A DNA stretch of 64,000 nucleotides from Oscheius dolichura (Eukaryota > Nematoda > Chromadorea > Rhabditida > Rhabditidae), in contig OW051495.1 in NCBI GenBank assembly GCA_932521035.1, positions 5,208,001 through 5,272,000 of the forward strand, written 5' to 3'. Of the stretch, positions 60,740 through 64,000 are shown piece after piece. Positions within the stretch are counted from its first letter, which is position 1. Each line of letters starts with the position of its first letter. The translations under genes were made by a program, and so were the position numbers. The notes under the pieces were generated by a model, which was not told the DNA's origin, searched no databases, and saw nothing but the letters and a program-made list of their open reading frames with translations.

Positions 60740-63700
60740 CCACCAGAAATAGCCTTTCTTGACCTGATCCCGACATTATTCGACCGAGGGCAGTCGATCT
60801 CCCCGACATCCCCCTCGTGCCAACGACTTCCGAACAGGCCCTCGTTTATTCACAGGCAGCGGTTGTAACAAGCGTCCCTAGTTCTTTTTTAAAAGGGCCA
60901 TTAATCAAGGAACTGATGAATGGCTTGCCGTAGTCAGTAAACCCGTCGAACATGGTGTCATCCGTCTCGAGTCGTCGTCCATCCGTCTCGCAGATTGATA
61001 CCCCTTCTCATTCATATTTCGCAAACACATAAATCGCACCCGGTTCCCGGCGGATTCTGTCAAGAATTACCGGCGCCCCCCTTCCTGGCAGAGGGGCTAT
61101 TCGAGAAGCGGACGGGCGGACTGATAATAGACCATGGATCTTCTTGAAACATGGGAGACTACTGTAGATTCGCCTCTCAGTTCCTTTGTCTGGCTGTTAG
61201 GAGTATTTCAGATAGCGGGAACCATCTTCCAATCTCTAGAAGAGATCTTTTCAAGACGGGCCCCGTATTCAGGCACTCCCGGCCGTCTCCAGGATGTCTG
61301 TCCCCCGTCCGGTACAGTACACTCACACTGTTCGTCCGACGGGCCGGTGGTCTCTCCTCGCTTGCCATCATCCATCATTTTCGTAGGTTTTCCCAACTTT
61401 GCGCCTTCTTCTCGTGATTTACGCGTCTCATCGGCGGCCTGTCAATTTTTCATCCCGGTGTAACGGCCCCCGGAAGCAGGCAACACCGTTCAAAGAAGGT
61501 GCCAGCAGCTCCTAATCGTTCATAAATATTTGGCAGGAGCGAATAGCCCATCGATCATATGCTATAAATCATGCCGATACGCACAGCCGGGCGCCAGGTG
61601 ACTGAATCCCCGACTGCCCCTGTCAAAACGTGCTCAACTCGAGATGGCCGATGGCCTCCAGGAGGTGGCCCCGAAGACCTGTGTTGTGCCCCCTTTGAAG
61701 TTGTTCTCAGCCCGGCCAGGTGCCGAGGCGCGGGCCCTAAATCAACGGGGGAGCCGTGCACGCAATTACCGAGTTTACAGTGGGGCCTCATAAATCGTAT
61801 AAATGTGGGAGTTGGCGTGTTGCGGCCGGGAAGCCGGCTGACGATCTCCAGCCACGAGAGAGTAGCCGGCAGTTAGCGGGGCCTCTCCTTCTGGCGAATG
61901 ACGATGAGAAACTGAGATTTACTCCGGGTGTCGGCGTCGTCAAAGAGGGTCTGATGCGGCAGTTACGGGTCCTTTATGGCCGGCCCTCGACGTCTTTACG
62001 ACGACCCGAACTCGTCCGTTTAACGGCCGACAATTATGTACTGTAGAGAGAGAGGAGGGCCCCTGCCGGCGGAGTACGAGACGGCGGCACCGAACAGGTC
62101 CCGGTCCGGTAATGTTATTCTAAGAGATGAATCAGAGATGATGGATCAGAAACGACAGAGAATTGACAGGTCGCGGAAAGGGCCAACCCGACGCTTTCTG
62201 GGTTCCCTCCGGACGGGCCTCTACTGGTTCGGCTGACAGATCGCCTGGATTCATCATTTCGCGTATCACATCCCATAACTCAAGCCGGTGGGTGGCGGCC
62301 AGCCGGAGCACCATCCGTCAGCCTTTGTCGTCTCTTTTTGCCCTCGACCTGCCGTGATAAATGGAAGCCATTGACGAAACTTGCGCAACAGAAAACAGAT
62401 CTGGCTGGGACAAAGAAGAAGACGGATGGAGCGTCAATGGGTCTCTCTCAGTCTCTCGTACAGCTCTCGTGCCCCCTGATGACCTCCTCCCGATCCGCGG
62501 ACGCCCTGTGGCGCCGGCTGGCGTCCCGTGGCTTCTCGCCCCTTCTCCCGAACCGAAAACACATTCATCAGCAGCCGAAACGACTTCTCCTCGTCCGACT
62601 TCCCACAGGGCATACTGTAATAACAGAGGGCGACAGGGCCATCGGTTGTCCCATCCATCAGCCCGTCGTCTCTTACTCACTCAATGGTAATAAATATGGC
62701 AGTCGTCGCTTATCGTGGCGGTCGTCTTTTGAGATTTGCGCCCAGATTGACTGTGCGCGACCTGAAAAAGGGAAGAGGAAAATTTGTGTGAACAGGCTGT
62801 ACTGACAGCTGGCAACAGAATTTGACGGGGCAGAGGATGCCCCCTTCGAGTAAGAGTAGATCGCCCCGCCAATATTTCTTCGTTACGGTCCAGGACCTCC
62901 GTCCGGGCGGCGCGGGAATAGGGCAATTTCTGTCATTGGTTTTGGATTTATCGCAGGCGAATAACCTCTTCCAGTGGAAATTTATTGTCCTCCGGGTCCG
63001 CCGGGTAATCCCTTCCTAATATTTATTGCTCCCAGCCGTGAACCCCCTGTTTACCTGACGTTTCTCGTCACCGGCTAACTCAAGGCGACATGCCCCCCTC
63101 TGGCTGTCAAGCGGCCGACAATTACAGTAGACAAGTCTGATTGGCGGCAGTTCAAACGCATCTTTTATCTGACACTTGTAATCCATCACCGTCTGTCACT
63201 CCTCTGCCTCCGGATCCTTCCTTCTCCCGTCTGCCGTCTCCGGTCCGACCGTCTTCTCTGCTTTGACAGGCGTCAGAGCCCATCAACGCCCATTTGTAAT
63301 TAATAATTGCGTTCCGAAGCTCATCAATCCCGGGCTGTTTGTCGTCGGCGGAAGACTTTCTACATGCACTCCTGCCGCAACCTACACCGGCACTCAATCA
63401 CCGGCCATCGGCTTGGCAACAACTCGGCACGGTCTATCCTCCCGGGGAGGAGGAGGATGGCCAACGGGAGGGGAGAGAGGCGCCTCGTAAACCAAAAGAG
63501 GCCCTTAAAAATTCAACGTCTCCGCTTGTCAAACTAATTGTCTCTGGTAGCTCATAATTTACGGCGACGAACATGTGGCTGCACCGGGCCGGATTTACGA
63601 CAACTCTCGCAAAATGAGAAATCAGCCAGACTGAAAAGTCCGTGGACAGTGTGTTCCCCCTCTGAAATGGTCATTAATCACGCAGCCAGGGGACCATATT

Positions 63701-64000
63701 AGGGTCAGCCGGCTAATGTCTTGGGAAGGTCCCGTCGAGGTTATGTTATGGGCGAAGAAGACAAAGTTTTTCGAGAGCTCCGGGTGATGAATGTGAGTGT
63801 TGGCTGAGCGATGGCAGCCTCTGATTGCTGTCTTTTCCCCTCGGCCATCATCAGTCGTCACCCGACATGACAGCCACTGTACTCTATCTTCCTGGGGCTC
63901 CCTCAATAGGAAGACCGTTTCGAGGGGGCCGCCACTCGACCGTCTTCCGACGAGTGTTCCAAGTGTGTTTACCGCCCACGAGGAGGCTACTTGACACTTA
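60740..64000. other. 3.3-kb GC-rich noncoding region with repeated AT-core motifs
   Basis: No coding frame with conserved motifs or splice phases on either strand. The GC-rich background is dotted with short AT cores: CCATTAATCAAGG (60899), GTTCATAAATATTTGG (61528), TATAAATCATG (61562), CATAAATCGTATAAATG (61790), CCTTTATGGCCGG (61970), GTAATAAATATGG (62688), TAATATTTATTGC (63016), GTAATTAATAATTGC (63296) and GTCATTAATCACG (63669). These match homeodomain, posterior-Hox and forkhead-type cores, so cis-regulatory DNA is likely. The gene served may be the GPI-EGF gene or one beyond the window. Confidence 0.45.

Overview
This window is nuclear DNA from a bilaterian animal with very small introns. 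Most introns I could place are 25-45 nt; the smallest are 21-26 nt. Gene content is typically animal: an UNC5-type netrin receptor, a peptide-type GPCR, sphingomyelin synthase, plasma-membrane Ca2+-ATPase, Integrator subunit 13, FEM-1 and SDE2. Nearly every start codon lies 0-33 nt downstream of a splice-acceptor-like pyrimidine-AG, which suggests spliced-leader trans-splicing. Tiny introns, possible trans-splicing and two tight same-strand pairs fit a compact-genome invertebrate (for example a small spiralian or mesozoan). I cannot name the species or phylum from sequence alone.

Layout. 0-0.6 kb: AT-rich 3' end of an unrecognised gene. 0.6-3.9 kb, GC-rich: sphingomyelin synthase (-), a noncoding stretch and a weak small gene (-). 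3.9-10.8 kb, AT-rich: TXNDC15-like (-), then farnesyltransferase alpha (+) and INTS13 (+). 10.8-15.9 kb, GC-rich: FMRFamide-receptor-like GPCR (-) and a DUF229 sulfatase-fold protein (+). 15.9-21.5 kb, AT-rich: the DUF229 3' end, a paraplegin-like N-domain gene (-), a lipoyl-less E3BP/PDHX-like gene (+), a mitochondrial thioredoxin-like gene (+) and a Schlafen-AlbA protein (-). 21.5-31.1 kb, GC-rich: UNC5 (-) and FEM-1 (-). 31.1-35.3 kb, AT-rich: the FEM-1 5' end, SDE2 (+) and an RSL1D1-like gene (+). 35.3-60.8 kb, GC-rich: PMCA (-), SSUH2 (+), ABHD14-like (+), selenium-binding protein/methanethiol oxidase (+), an unrecognised gene (-), a tandem BEN-like protein (+) and a GPI-anchored EGF protein (-). 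60.8-64 kb: GC-rich noncoding DNA with many homeodomain-like AT cores.

The AT-rich blocks mostly carry general cell-maintenance genes (prenylation, snRNA processing, mitochondrial functions, splicing and ribosome biogenesis). The GC-rich blocks mostly carry membrane, signalling and developmental genes. Several genes change composition from one end to the other (DUF229, FEM-1, the GPCR, UNC5), so the boundaries fall inside genes.

The most interesting points are the trans-splicing signature and two candidate operons, the PMCA gene with two alternative calmodulin-binding last exons and an in-frame cassette next to an RNA hairpin, a free-standing paraplegin-type N-domain beside a lipoyl-less, histidine-less E2-family protein, and two gene models with no recognised family. 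I saw no CRISPR array, transposon, tRNA or rRNA gene.
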